Assembly: GCF_000384395.1 (NCBI RefSeq)
Contig: NZ_ARWE01000001.1
Coordinates: 4,177,731 to 4,241,730, forward strand
DNA length: 64,000 nucleotides
Direction: 5' to 3'
Source of the DNA: Geopsychrobacter electrodiphilus DSM 16401
GTDB lineage: Bacteria > Desulfobacterota > Desulfuromonadia > Desulfuromonadales > Geopsychrobacteraceae
Shown here: positions 1 to 8,020 of the stretch, piece by piece
Position numbering within the stretch: the first letter of the stretch is position 1
Layout: each line of letters starts with the position of its first letter
Notes under the pieces: generated by a model
What the model was told of the DNA's origin: nothing
Databases searched by the model: none
Seen by the model: only the letters and a program-made list of their open reading frames with translations
Program-made: the position numbers and the translations under genes

Positions 1-2
1 AG

Positions 3-500
3 GTCGACTGCGATGCCATCGATCACAAGAGCGATATGGGTGGTGTCGCGATCAATTTAAAGGATGCCGCGGCCGTGCGTTCCGCCGCTGAAGAGATGCA
101 GAACCGCCTCGGGCATTACGGCAAACTCGGGTTTTTTGTACAGAAATTTCTGCCCGGTGGGCGTGAACTGATCATCGGCGCCAGCGCCGAGCGTGAGCTG
201 GGGCACCTGGTGATGTTCGGTCTCGGCGGCATCTATGTCGAGGTGCTCAAGGACGTGATCTTCAAGATCGCCCCGGTCACCCGGGTTGAAGCCGAAGAGA
301 TGTTGGCCGCACTTAAGACCGCCGCGTTGCTCGATGGCGTGCGCGGCGAAGCGGGGATCGACAAGGCGGCGGTGATCGAACTGATTCAGCGCGTCTCGCA
401 ACTGCTGGGTGATCTGCCGATGATCGAAGAGATGGATCTGAACCCGATCATGGCTTTTAGCAATGGCGCCTTCGCCGTGGATGGTCGGATCCGGATTTAA
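3..500 (+). CDS. ADP-forming acyl-CoA synthetase, C-terminal ATP-grasp part (5' end outside window)
   Basis: This open frame is already running at the left edge, so only about 165 C-terminal residues are seen. The first residues include HKSDMGGVAINL, the conserved ATP-grasp motif of ADP-forming acetyl/acyl-CoA synthetases, followed by the FGLGGIYVEVLKD block and a closing EEMDLNPIM motif typical of the same family. The family converts acyl-CoA + ADP + Pi to acid + CoA + ATP, conserving energy by substrate-level phosphorylation in the cytoplasm. Next to ior genes, the natural substrates would be aryl- or branched acyl-CoAs made by 2-oxoacid:ferredoxin oxidoreductases; that substrate is inferred. 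The ATG at 36 is internal, since the motif starts upstream of it. Confidence 0.9.
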   Translation, partial: VDCDAIDHKSDMGGVAINLKDAAAVRSAAEEMQNRLGHYGKLGFFVQKFLPGGRELIIGASAERELGHLVMFGLGGIYVEVLKDVIFKIAPVTRVEAEEMLAALKTAALLDGVRGEAGIDKAAVIELIQRVSQLLGDLPMIEEMDLNPIMAFSNGAFAVDGRIRI

Positions 501-528
501 ACATGCGGGCAACCTCGTTCAGCAACGG

Positions 529-604
529 CACCCGGTCTACAGCCATTGCCAGCGTCCAACGTTGCCACTTAACTTCCCGCAAGCAACAGCTGCAGCCCGG
601 ATAC
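529..604. repeat. Inverted-repeat element, copy A (conserved loop)
   Basis: Imperfect arms at 529-554 and 578-603 flank a 23-nt loop reading TCCAACGTTGCCACTTAACT then TCC. A second copy with the same loop core but different arm sequence lies at 5899-5976. The loop is conserved while the arms co-vary, which suggests a structured RNA or DNA element rather than a coding remnant. It lies in the gap between the acyl-CoA synthetase and the CoA-transferase, about 50 nt before the latter's start. Function unknown. Confidence 0.55.
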
Positions 605-652
605 CTTGTCGTGGTCCGCTGACAGGATCGTCCCGTCAAAGGAGTGGAATTG

Positions 653-1996
653 ATGCTTAGCAAGACACAAGATTTTATGACCGACTGGCAGCAGAGCTAC
701 CGTTCACGGATCACCACGCCAGAGGAGGCGGTCAAGGTCATCAAGTCCGGTGACCGGGTCTTTCTGACCGGCAATGCCTCGGTCCCTCTGCCGCTGCTGG
801 ACGCTCTGGTCAAGCGCGCACCCGAACTGCGGGATGTTGAGGTCTGTCACCCGCTGACGATCTGTCCGGCTGACTATGTCGCCCCGGCGATGGCGGGGCA
901 CCTGCGCATCAATTCGATGTTTATCAGCGCCAACGTCAGAAAGGCGGTTAACGAGGGGCGGGCCGATTTCACCCCGGTCATGCTCTCTGAGTTTCCCCTG
1001 CTCTTCAAAAATGGCCATCTGCCCCTGGATATCGCCCTGATCCATGTCTCGCCACCGGACAGGGACGGCTTCTGTTCTATGGGCGCGGAATCCGGCCTGA
1101 CCATCTCGGCGGCCGAGGTCTCCAAAATTGTCATCGCTCAGGTTAACACCCAGATGCCGCGCACCCTGGGTGACACCGCCATGCATATCGATAAAATGCA
1201 TCACATCATCCCATGCGATACCCCACTGTTTGAAATGCCGATGGGGGAGGATGCCGATCAGGCGATCGTCGAGCAGATTGCGGCGCATATTGCCTCGCTT
1301 ATCCCCGATGGTGCCACCATGCAGCTCGGGATCGGCGCGCTGCCCAATGCCGTACTGAAATTTTTGTTTGATAAAAAGGACCTCGGCATTCATTCCGAAC
1401 TGATCTCGGACGGCGTCATCGATCTGGTCGAAGCGGGGGTGGTGAACGGGTCGCGTAAAAGTCTGCACCCCGGCAAGATCATCTGCGGCTTCCTGCTCGG
1501 CACCAAACGGCTCTATGACTGGGTCGACAACAATCCGCTGGTCGAACTGCACCGCACCGAATACGTCAACGACCCCTTTGTGGTCGCGCAGAACGAGCGG
1601 ATGGTAGCGATCAATTCGGCCATTGAAGTCGATCTGACCGGCCAGGTTTGCGCCGACAGCATCGGACCGAAGATGCACTCAGCGGTTGGCGGTCAACTGG
1701 ATTTCATTTTCGGCTCCTCACGCTCCAAGGGCGGGGTGCCGATTATCGCCCTGCCGAGCACCTCGACCCTGCGCGACGGTACGGTCATCAGTAAAATTGT
1801 GCCGATGCTGAAACTCGGCGCGGGCGTGGTCACCAGCCGCAATCATGTGCACTTTGTCGTGACCGAATATGGGGTCGCGGATCTCTATGGCAAAACCGTT
1901 CGGCAGCGGGCCGCCGCCCTGGCCGACATCGCCCATCCGCGCTTCAGGGATGAGATCAGGGCGCAGGCCCGCGAGTTGAACTACCTTCAGGGCTAG
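653..1996 (+). CDS. Acetyl-CoA hydrolase/4-hydroxybutyrate CoA-transferase family protein
   Basis: A 447-residue protein of the acetyl-CoA hydrolase/CoA-transferase family. The GIGALPNAV glycine motif lies near residue 225, and the C-terminal VVTEYGVADLYGKTVRQRA block is the family signature; the catalytic Glu would be in the central region near 'HSELISDGV'. Such enzymes move CoA between acetyl-CoA and another carboxylate. The frame also opens at GTG 644, but the AAAGGAG Shine-Dalgarno ends at about 644 and is correctly spaced only for the ATG at 653. In this cluster it could regenerate or transfer CoA for aryl or short-chain acids, an inference from neighbours only. Confidence 0.85.
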   Translation: MLSKTQDFMTDWQQSYRSRITTPEEAVKVIKSGDRVFLTGNASVPLPLLDALVKRAPELRDVEVCHPLTICPADYVAPAMAGHLRINSMFISANVRKAVNEGRADFTPVMLSEFPLLFKNGHLPLDIALIHVSPPDRDGFCSMGAESGLTISAAEVSKIVIAQVNTQMPRTLGDTAMHIDKMHHIIPCDTPLFEMPMGEDADQAIVEQIAAHIASLIPDGATMQLGIGALPNAVLKFLFDKKDLGIHSELISDGVIDLVEAGVVNGSRKSLHPGKIICGFLLGTKRLYDWVDNNPLVELHRTEYVNDPFVVAQNERMVAINSAIEVDLTGQVCADSIGPKMHSAVGGQLDFIFGSSRSKGGVPIIALPSTSTLRDGTVISKIVPMLKLGAGVVTSRNHVHFVVTEYGVADLYGKTVRQRAAALADIAHPRFRDEIRAQARELNYLQG

Positions 1997-2105
1997 CTGA
2001 ACCGAAGGGAGAGGTAAAGATCAGGGGGGGGCGATTCTGCAGATCCGATGCGCCGCGATTGCGCACGGAGGCGGACTATTCAAATGTCAGGAAAGGGAGC
2101 AGATC

Positions 2106-3449
2106 ATGGCGTGGAGTAAAGAGGAGACGATCAGTCGCGACGAGATGCAGGCGCTGCAGCTTGCGGGACTGCAGAAGACGGTCAGCTATGTTTATGAAAA
2201 AAATATCCATTATCGGCAGAAGCTTGATCATTTGGGGATTAAACCGGGTGACATCAAAAACCTGAATGATATCAGTTTCCTCCCCTTTACCACCAAACAG
2301 GAGCTGCGCGACAACTATCCTTTTAAAATGTTTACCGCCCCGTTGGTAGATATTATCGAGTATCACGCGACCTCCGGCACGACAGGCAAGCCGATTGCGG
2401 TCGGTTATACCCGCGAAGATCTTGATATCTGGTCCGAGGCGATGGCTCGAACCTATACGGGGGCCGGCATCGGCAGTACCGATGTGGTGCAGAACATCTT
2501 TGGTTACGGCCTGTTTACCGGCGGGCTGGGTGCCCATTACGGGGCGATCCGGGTCGGGGCGGGGGTTATTCCGATCTCCGGTGGCAATACCCACAAACAG
2601 ATCATGTTGATGGAGGACTTCGGTACCACCGCGCTGACCTCGACGCCCTCTTTCTTGATGCATATCTTTGAAACCGGCGAGCAGATGGGGGTCGATTTCA
2701 AAAAGCTCAACCTCAAGTGGGCCCTCTGCGGGGCCGAGCCCTGGAGTGAATCGATGCGGCATTCGATTCAGCATCTGTTCGGCATCAAAGTCTGCGATAT
2801 TTACGGCCTCTCGGAAATCACCGGGCCGGGGGTCTCTTTTGAATGTCATGAAGAGCAGAACGGTCTGCATGTCAATGAAGACTTTTTCTACCCGGAGATT
2901 ATCGATCCCGTTACGGGCGAGGTTCTGCCGGCGGGGGCAGAGGGGGAACTGGTCTTTACCACGATCAACAAGTATGGGCAGCCGCTGCTGCGTTACAGGA
3001 CCCGGGACATATCGCGATTGACCTATGGCGTCTGTTCCTGTGGTCGGACCCTGGTGAAGATGGCGCGGGTGAGCGGCCGCAGCGATGACATGCTGATTAT
3101 CCGCGGGGTCAACGTGTTCCCCTCGCAGATCGAAGCGGTGATCCTCAAGCGCGAAGGGGTCTCCCCGCACTACATGGTGGTGATCGAGCGCAAGGGGGTG
3201 ATGGATTCCCTGCGGGTCAAGGTCGAGGTCACCGAGGAATTCATGCTCAAGGCTGCTGCTGATGTGCTCAAGGGTGCCGAATACGATATTCTCGAAGATG
3301 TAACTGCGGTGCGCAGCAAGGTGAAAAACCTGCAGCACGATATTAAGGATATTATCGGCATCAGCGTCGAAGTTCATCTGGTGCCGCCGGGAAGCATTCC
3401 GCGCAGCGAAGGGAAGGCCAAGCGGATCGAAGACCGTCGGCCGAAATAG
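2106..3449 (+). CDS. paaK: Phenylacetate-CoA ligase (AMP-forming)
   Basis: A 447-residue adenylate-forming enzyme. The phosphate-binding loop YHATSGTTGKP is at about residues 83-93, the YGLSEITGPG adenylation motif is in the centre, and the C-terminal RSDDMLIIRGVNVFPSQIE hinge block is typical of PaaK proteins. The family makes phenylacetyl-CoA from phenylacetate, ATP and CoA, releasing AMP and PPi. Length fits the family. A GGGAG site lies before the ATG. PaaK-like ligases beside iorAB are common in anaerobes that handle aryl acids from aromatic amino acids. Other aryl or short fatty acids remain possible as substrate. Confidence 0.88.
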   Translation: MAWSKEETISRDEMQALQLAGLQKTVSYVYEKNIHYRQKLDHLGIKPGDIKNLNDISFLPFTTKQELRDNYPFKMFTAPLVDIIEYHATSGTTGKPIAVGYTREDLDIWSEAMARTYTGAGIGSTDVVQNIFGYGLFTGGLGAHYGAIRVGAGVIPISGGNTHKQIMLMEDFGTTALTSTPSFLMHIFETGEQMGVDFKKLNLKWALCGAEPWSESMRHSIQHLFGIKVCDIYGLSEITGPGVSFECHEEQNGLHVNEDFFYPEIIDPVTGEVLPAGAEGELVFTTINKYGQPLLRYRTRDISRLTYGVCSCGRTLVKMARVSGRSDDMLIIRGVNVFPSQIEAVILKREGVSPHYMVVIERKGVMDSLRVKVEVTEEFMLKAAADVLKGAEYDILEDVTAVRSKVKNLQHDIKDIIGISVEVHLVPPGSIPRSEGKAKRIEDRRPK

Positions 3450-3527
3450 CTACTAGCGTCGTCAAGTCCGAAATCTTGACACTTTATCCGGCGCCCCATG
3501 GGCCGCCCATGACAAAGGTAAGTTTTG

Positions 3528-5294
3528 ATGAAAAAAATAATTTCAGGCAATGAGGCCATCGCTCTGGGTTTTGGAGACGCGGGCGGGGTTTTCGCCTCCG
3601 GCTACCCCGGGACCCCCAGTACCGAAGTCCTCGAAGAGGTCGCGCGACTGGGCGAGGTTTACTGCGAGTGGGCGTCAAATGAAAAAGTCGCTCTGGAGTC
3701 AGCGATAGGCGGTTCTATTGCCGGCGGTCGGGCGCTCTCGACCATGAAACATGTTGGGGTCAACGTCGCGGCCGATGCGCTCCTGACCCTCTCCTATACC
3801 GGGATCAACGCCGGACTGATCCTGATGGTCGCCGATGATCCGGGGATGCATTCCTCACAGAACGAGCAGGACAGCCGCAACTACGCCAAGTTCGCCAAGG
3901 TGCCGATGCTTGATCCTTCGAACTCACAGGAAGCTTACGACATGGTGCGGGTCGGCTTCGAGATCTCAGAGCAGTTCGACACGCCGCTGATGCTGCGCAC
4001 CACCACGCGGATCTCCCATGCCAAGGGGGTTGTGGTGCCGCAGGAGAAGATCGTTTCCCAGGTCAAAGCCTGGGAGAAGAACGTCCCCAAGTATGTCATG
4101 CTGCCCAACTTCGGCAAGCTGAAGCATATCGAGGTCGAAGCGCGTCTGCTCAAGCTGCAGGAATACGCCGAAACTACCCCCTTGAACCGGACTGAAATGC
4201 GCGATACCGAGATCGGCATTATCACCTCGGGAGTCGCCTATCAGCATGTACGTGAAGCCTTTCCGAATGCCTCGATCCTGAAGCTGGGGATGGTGCATCC
4301 GCTGCCGGCGCGCAAAATTGCCGAATTCGCAGCTCAGGTCAAGCGCTTGATGATTGTTGAAGAGATGGACGCCATCTTTGAAGAACAGATCCGGGCCATG
4401 GGGATCGCGGTTGAGATCGGCAAGAACAAGCTGCCGCTCTGCGGTGAGATCAGCGCCGACATCCTGCGCTTCGCCATTGGCGGCATCAAGAGTGAGACCA
4501 GCGCCCCGGTCGTCGGCCTGCCGCAGCGGCCGCCGGTCTTCTGTCCCAGCTGCGCACACCGCGGCCTGTTTACCATCCTCAGCAAGCTCAAGGTCTTTGT
4601 CTCCGGCGATATCGGCTGCTACACCCTGGGTGCGCTGCCGCCGATGAGTGCCATGCATTCGGTCATCGACATGGGCGCCAGCATCAGCGCCGCCCACGGC
4701 ATGGCCAAGGTCAATGCCCTTGCCGGGCGGACCGAAAAGCCGGTGGCGGTGATCGGTGATTCGACCTTCTTCCATTCCGGCATGACCGGGCTGATGAGCA
4801 TGGCCTATAACGGCGGCAACGCCCTGGTTATCATCATGGACAACCGCACCACCGGCATGACCGGTGGTCAGGAGAATCCCGGCACCGGCAACACCCTGCA
4901 AGGGGTGCCGTGTCGTCAGGTCGAGATGGTGCCGCTGGTCAAGGCGCTGGGGATCGATAATGTGTTCGAATTGAACGCCTACGATCTCAAGGAGACCGAA
5001 GCCGCAATCAAGAAGGGGCTCGAAACCCCGGGGCCCTACGTGCTGATCGACAGGAATCCCTGTATTCTGCGTTATAAAATCCGCAAGCAGGCGATGCATG
5101 TCGACCAGGAGAAATGCACTGGCTGTCGCGCCTGCCTCAAGGTGGCGTGCATGGCCCTGGGGCTGACTGCCTCCGGGGAAAAGCAGAAGGTGCGGGTCGA
5201 TCCCAATGTCTGTAACGGCTGCGGGGTCTGCAAGCAGATGTGTAAATTCGATGCAATGCACACCATAGAAGGGGCCAACAATGCAAATCTTTAA
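3528..5294 (+). CDS. iorA: Indolepyruvate ferredoxin oxidoreductase, alpha subunit
   Basis: A 588-residue IorA. The N-terminal pyrimidine-binding domain contains FASGYPGTPSTEV, the middle thiamine-diphosphate domain has the GDIGCYTLG and GDSTFFHSG motifs, and the C-terminus carries two [4Fe-4S] ferredoxin clusters (CTGCRACLKVAC and CNGCGVCKQMC). With IorB it decarboxylates aryl pyruvates (indole-, phenyl- and hydroxyphenylpyruvate) to aryl-acetyl-CoA plus reduced ferredoxin. The frame also opens at TTG 3525, but the ATG at 3528 is preferred, with AAGG about 10 nt upstream. The gene overlaps iorB by 14 bp, so the two are translationally coupled. Confidence 0.95.
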   Translation: MKKIISGNEAIALGFGDAGGVFASGYPGTPSTEVLEEVARLGEVYCEWASNEKVALESAIGGSIAGGRALSTMKHVGVNVAADALLTLSYTGINAGLILMVADDPGMHSSQNEQDSRNYAKFAKVPMLDPSNSQEAYDMVRVGFEISEQFDTPLMLRTTTRISHAKGVVVPQEKIVSQVKAWEKNVPKYVMLPNFGKLKHIEVEARLLKLQEYAETTPLNRTEMRDTEIGIITSGVAYQHVREAFPNASILKLGMVHPLPARKIAEFAAQVKRLMIVEEMDAIFEEQIRAMGIAVEIGKNKLPLCGEISADILRFAIGGIKSETSAPVVGLPQRPPVFCPSCAHRGLFTILSKLKVFVSGDIGCYTLGALPPMSAMHSVIDMGASISAAHGMAKVNALAGRTEKPVAVIGDSTFFHSGMTGLMSMAYNGGNALVIIMDNRTTGMTGGQENPGTGNTLQGVPCRQVEMVPLVKALGIDNVFELNAYDLKETEAAIKKGLETPGPYVLIDRNPCILRYKIRKQAMHVDQEKCTGCRACLKVACMALGLTASGEKQKVRVDPNVCNGCGVCKQMCKFDAMHTIEGANNANL

Positions 5295-5853
5295 TATCGT
5301 TATTGCCGGTGTCGGTGGTCAGGGCGTGCTGATGGCCTCCAAAGTCCTCGCTGAAAGTGCGTTGGTCAGCAACATGGACGTCAAGCAGAACGAAGTCCAC
5401 GGTATGGCCCAGCGTGGTGGCAGCGTCATCAGCTTTGTGCGCATCGGCGATGAGGTCGCTTCGCCGGTGGTCATGCCCGGCACCGCCGACATGCTGATCT
5501 CCTTTGAACCGCTGGAGGCGTTGCGCTACATCCATTATCTCAAGCCGGGCGGACGGCTGGTCTACAACAAGATCTCGATCAACCCGAGTACCGTGGCCGC
5601 CGGCATGGCAATCTACCCGGATGATGTGGAACAGCAGATTGCCGCTATCTGTCCGGACGCGCTGGGGATTGACGCCCTTGCCATCGCCCGTGAAGCGGGC
5701 AATGGCAAGGCGATGAATATGGTGATGGTCGGCACGGTGATGGAGCATCTACCCTTTAAGGATGAGGTCATTACTGCGGTCGTCAAGCAGATATCAAAAG
5801 GCAAAGGGGTCGAGGTTAACCTCAAGGCGCTGGCTGGCGGTGCTGCCGCTTGA
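5281..5853 (+). CDS. iorB: Indolepyruvate ferredoxin oxidoreductase, beta subunit
   Basis: A 190-residue protein of the gamma/beta 2-oxoacid:acceptor oxidoreductase family. It starts with the IAGVGGQGV dinucleotide-like loop and has the KQNEVHGMAQRGG signature that is diagnostic of IorB. It is the partner of IorA in the ferredoxin-reducing oxidation of aryl pyruvates. Its ATG lies inside the last codons of iorA and its ribosome site (AAGGGG) is inside iorA coding sequence. Length matches the family. Confidence 0.95.
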   Translation: MQIFNIVIAGVGGQGVLMASKVLAESALVSNMDVKQNEVHGMAQRGGSVISFVRIGDEVASPVVMPGTADMLISFEPLEALRYIHYLKPGGRLVYNKISINPSTVAAGMAIYPDDVEQQIAAICPDALGIDALAIAREAGNGKAMNMVMVGTVMEHLPFKDEVITAVVKQISKGKGVEVNLKALAGGAAA

Positions 5854-5898
5854 GATTGATTTGTTGACTTGAGCAAACCGTTCTGTGTTTCGGTGAAG

Positions 5899-5976
5899 GC
5901 ATCTGGGCAACCGCCGGCACCTGCGTCCCAACGTTGCCACTTGACTTCCCGCTGGCACCGGCGGTAGCCCAGATGC
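5899..5976. repeat. Inverted-repeat element, copy B (conserved loop)
   Basis: The left arm begins at 5899 with GCATCTGGGCAACCGCCGG and the right arm ends at 5976 with CCGGCGGTAGCCCAGATGC. They form a stem of 10 bp, one mismatch, then 8 bp. The loop, 5926-5950, shares AACGTTGCCACTT, one A/G difference, then ACTTCCCGC with copy A at 529-604. It sits between iorB and the first ACT gene, about 75 nt upstream of that start. There is no run of T after the stem, so it is not a simple terminator. Role unknown. Confidence 0.6.
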
Positions 5977-6050
5977 TGCAAGAGTCGTTATGGGTGCTGG
6001 AACATTTTCCAAAAAGTCGTTGTAACCGGGAGGGGGCAAGGGAGTCGCTT

Positions 6051-6494
6051 ATGAAACTGAAGCAGATATCGATATTTCTCGAAAATTCCCCCGGGCGCCT
6101 GTACGCGGCGACCCAGGCGCTGGGCGAGGCCGGACTCAATCTGAGATCGCTCTCGATCAGTGACATTTCCGGGTTCGGGGTGCTGCGCGTGCTGGTCTCC
6201 GATGTCGCCAGGGCGCGTCAGGTGATCATGGCGAAGCAGCTCCCGGCGAGGGTTGACGAGGTGGTCGCAGCCGAGATTGACGATACCCCCGGCAGTCTGG
6301 CCCGAGCCCTTAAGGTGTTGATGGAGAGTAAGGTCAACGTTGATTATATGTACGCCCTGGCGGGGACCTCTTCGGGAAAAGCGGTCATGGTTTTTTGCTT
6401 CAGCGACAATGATCTGGCGATCAAACTGCTGCAGGAGCATAAGATCAAAATCCTTGATGCCGAATCTTTCGGAATTTTAGAAGGCCCGGTTTAG
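6051..6494 (+). CDS. Double ACT-domain protein, copy 1
   Basis: A 147-residue protein made of two ACT domains: residues about 1-65, beginning with the ligand-loop motif LENSPGRL, and about 70-140, with EIDDTPGSLARAL. ACT domains bind amino acids or other small effectors at dimer interfaces, and a free-standing pair is usually a sensor or regulatory subunit. I chose the ATG at 6051 because AAGGGAG lies 7 nt upstream and the paralogue at 7498 starts the same way. The longer frame back to 5934 runs through the inverted-repeat element. It ends 26 nt before the PanE-like gene and repeats as a module with it. Confidence 0.85.
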   Translation: MKLKQISIFLENSPGRLYAATQALGEAGLNLRSLSISDISGFGVLRVLVSDVARARQVIMAKQLPARVDEVVAAEIDDTPGSLARALKVLMESKVNVDYMYALAGTSSGKAVMVFCFSDNDLAIKLLQEHKIKILDAESFGILEGPV

Positions 6495-6520
6495 GCGGCC
6501 CACTCAGGGAGGTTGTGAGT

Positions 6521-7462
6521 ATGGAGAAGTCAGATTATCGTCCGAAAAAATTTGCTGTCATCGGGGCTGGCCCCGTCGGTGGGATCGTGGCAGCCTTTCT
6601 GTCCAGGGGGGGCTACGAGGTCACGCTCTGTGATATTGTCCCGGCCCTGCTGACGCCAGCGCTGGCACCCGGGATTCTGCTCGAAGGTGCCGATAACTTT
6701 CAGGCCCGGGTGACGCGCACTACCACCAATATTGACGACTTGATCAATGATCCGCCCGACGTGATTTTCATCACCGTCAAGGCCACGGCTCTGCCCTTGA
6801 TCGCCTCGGCTCTGGAGGGTTTTGTCGGCCCAGGGCGCTACGTGATCAGCTGGCAGAACGGCATAGACACCGAGCTGGAGCTGGCGAAGCATCTGGGGAA
6901 CAAGGCGGTGATGCGTGGGGTGGTCAATTTTGGCTGTGTCCCGCTCAGCCCGGGGCATATACGTCTGGCTTTTCATAACCGTCCCCATTATTTACAGGAG
7001 CTCGATCCCGAATCAAAGGCTGCCGCCGAAGGAATTTGTCAGGTTTTGACCGAGTGCGGGCTTGATACCCTGCACACTGACCAGATTACCGACATGGTCT
7101 GGCGTAAGACGGTCTTGAATGCCTGCATGAATCCGATCTGTGCGGTGGCCGGTATGACCATGGGCGAGATTATTAATGATCCGGTCACCTTCAATCTGGT
7201 GGATGCGTTGATCAAAGAGGGGATCGCGGTGGCCCGTTTCAATGAATTTTCGCTGGGCTCGAACTATTACCCCTATGCGATCAACTACATCAAAAATGCC
7301 GGTAATCACAAGCCATCGATGCTGCAGGATATTGAGGCCAAGCGCCGCACCGAGGTCGATTTTATTAATGGCAAAATTATTAAATACGGGAAGCAGGTGG
7401 GCCTCCCTACCCCCTATAACGAAATGATTCGCGGGCTGGTCAAGGCGCTGGAACCCAAATAA
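6521..7462 (+). CDS. Ketopantoate reductase (PanE/ApbA) family 2-oxoacid reductase, copy 1
   Basis: A 313-residue NAD(P)H-dependent reductase. The N-terminal Rossmann loop VIGAGPVGGIV, the VKATALPLIASAL segment with the first conserved Lys, WQNGIDTE, the catalytic VWRKTVLNACMNP segment (Lys and Asn) and the C-terminal KRRTEVDFINGKI motif all mark the PanE family. PanE reduces 2-dehydropantoate; relatives reduce other 2-oxo acids. The position after iorAB and beside ACT genes suggests an aryl or branched 2-oxo acid, not pantothenate synthesis; a separate, more typical PanE is at 27092-28030. The ATG at 6521 has AGGGAGG 8 nt upstream; GTG 6515 is too close to it. Confidence 0.82.
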   Translation: MEKSDYRPKKFAVIGAGPVGGIVAAFLSRGGYEVTLCDIVPALLTPALAPGILLEGADNFQARVTRTTTNIDDLINDPPDVIFITVKATALPLIASALEGFVGPGRYVISWQNGIDTELELAKHLGNKAVMRGVVNFGCVPLSPGHIRLAFHNRPHYLQELDPESKAAAEGICQVLTECGLDTLHTDQITDMVWRKTVLNACMNPICAVAGMTMGEIINDPVTFNLVDALIKEGIAVARFNEFSLGSNYYPYAINYIKNAGNHKPSMLQDIEAKRRTEVDFINGKIIKYGKQVGLPTPYNEMIRGLVKALEPK

Positions 7463-7497
7463 GCCGAAGGATTGATTTTATGCCAAGGAAGTTATCC

Positions 7498-7938
7498 ATG
7501 AAATTACAGCAGCTCTCCATCCCGCTTGAAAATTCCCCCGGTCGGCTGCATGAGGTCACCCGGGCGCTGGGGGATGCCGGGATCAACCTGCGGGCGCACT
7601 GTATATGCGACTCGGCCCACGATTTCGGCGTGCTGCGGATTCTGGTCTCGGATCTGGCGGCGGCGCGCGCGGTCATCATGGAAAAATATATTCCGGCCCG
7701 AGTTGAAGATGTAGTCGCGGTCGAGATTGAAGACGTCCCCGGAAGTCTGGCGGATCTGCTCGGTTTTTTTCTGGGGACCAGAGTCAATGTGGAATACATG
7801 TACGCCGTCGCCGGAGCGAATCTGGAAAAGGCCGTGATGGTTTTTCGGTTCAATGCCATCGATCAGGCGCTCGAAATTCTGCAAAAGAATGGGATCAGAC
7901 TGCTCGATGCAAAATCGTTCGGCATTCTGGTGAAATAG
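7498..7938 (+). CDS. Double ACT-domain protein, copy 2
   Basis: A 146-residue paralogue of the protein at 6051-6494, clearly homologous over its whole length: both begin MKL-QxSI-LENSPGRL and both end with a DAxSFGIL motif. The second ACT unit carries EIEDVPGSLADLL. An upstream in-frame ATG at 7480 also has a plausible GAAGGA site. I prefer 7498 (AAGGAAG 6 nt upstream) because it aligns exactly with copy 1. It probably senses an amino acid or 2-oxo acid related to, but not the same as, the ligand of copy 1, since the ligand-loop flanks differ (AHCICDSAHDFG against SLSISDISGFG). Confidence 0.85.
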   Translation: MKLQQLSIPLENSPGRLHEVTRALGDAGINLRAHCICDSAHDFGVLRILVSDLAAARAVIMEKYIPARVEDVVAVEIEDVPGSLADLLGFFLGTRVNVEYMYAVAGANLEKAVMVFRFNAIDQALEILQKNGIRLLDAKSFGILVK

Positions 7939-8020
7939 GTTAACGATTTCAAGGATAGAACTTTTGCCACAGAATCGACGGGCCAGGTCTTGATCGCCTT
8001 TTTGATTCAGGGAGCTAGCA

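Noticed and set aside
529..604. Integron attC site
   Set aside because: One RYYYAAC-like word is present, but there is no matching GTTRRRY core at the other end, no cassette structure and no integrase.
457..663. Small - strand proteins sharing REVKWQRW at 457-663 and 5613-5981
   Set aside because: The shared peptide is only the translated loop of the two inverted-repeat elements; no ribosome sites.
704..1678. Long - strand open frame over the CoA-transferase gene
   Set aside because: It is a shadow of the + strand gene; no family motif and no ribosome site, and the + strand protein has clear homology motifs.
2076..3377. 433-codon - strand frame opposite paaK
   Set aside because: Composition is His/Asp-rich as expected of antisense reading of a GC-rich gene, with no motif.
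3966..5261. 431-codon - strand frame opposite iorA
   Set aside because: Antisense shadow; iorA has full ThDP and ferredoxin motifs.
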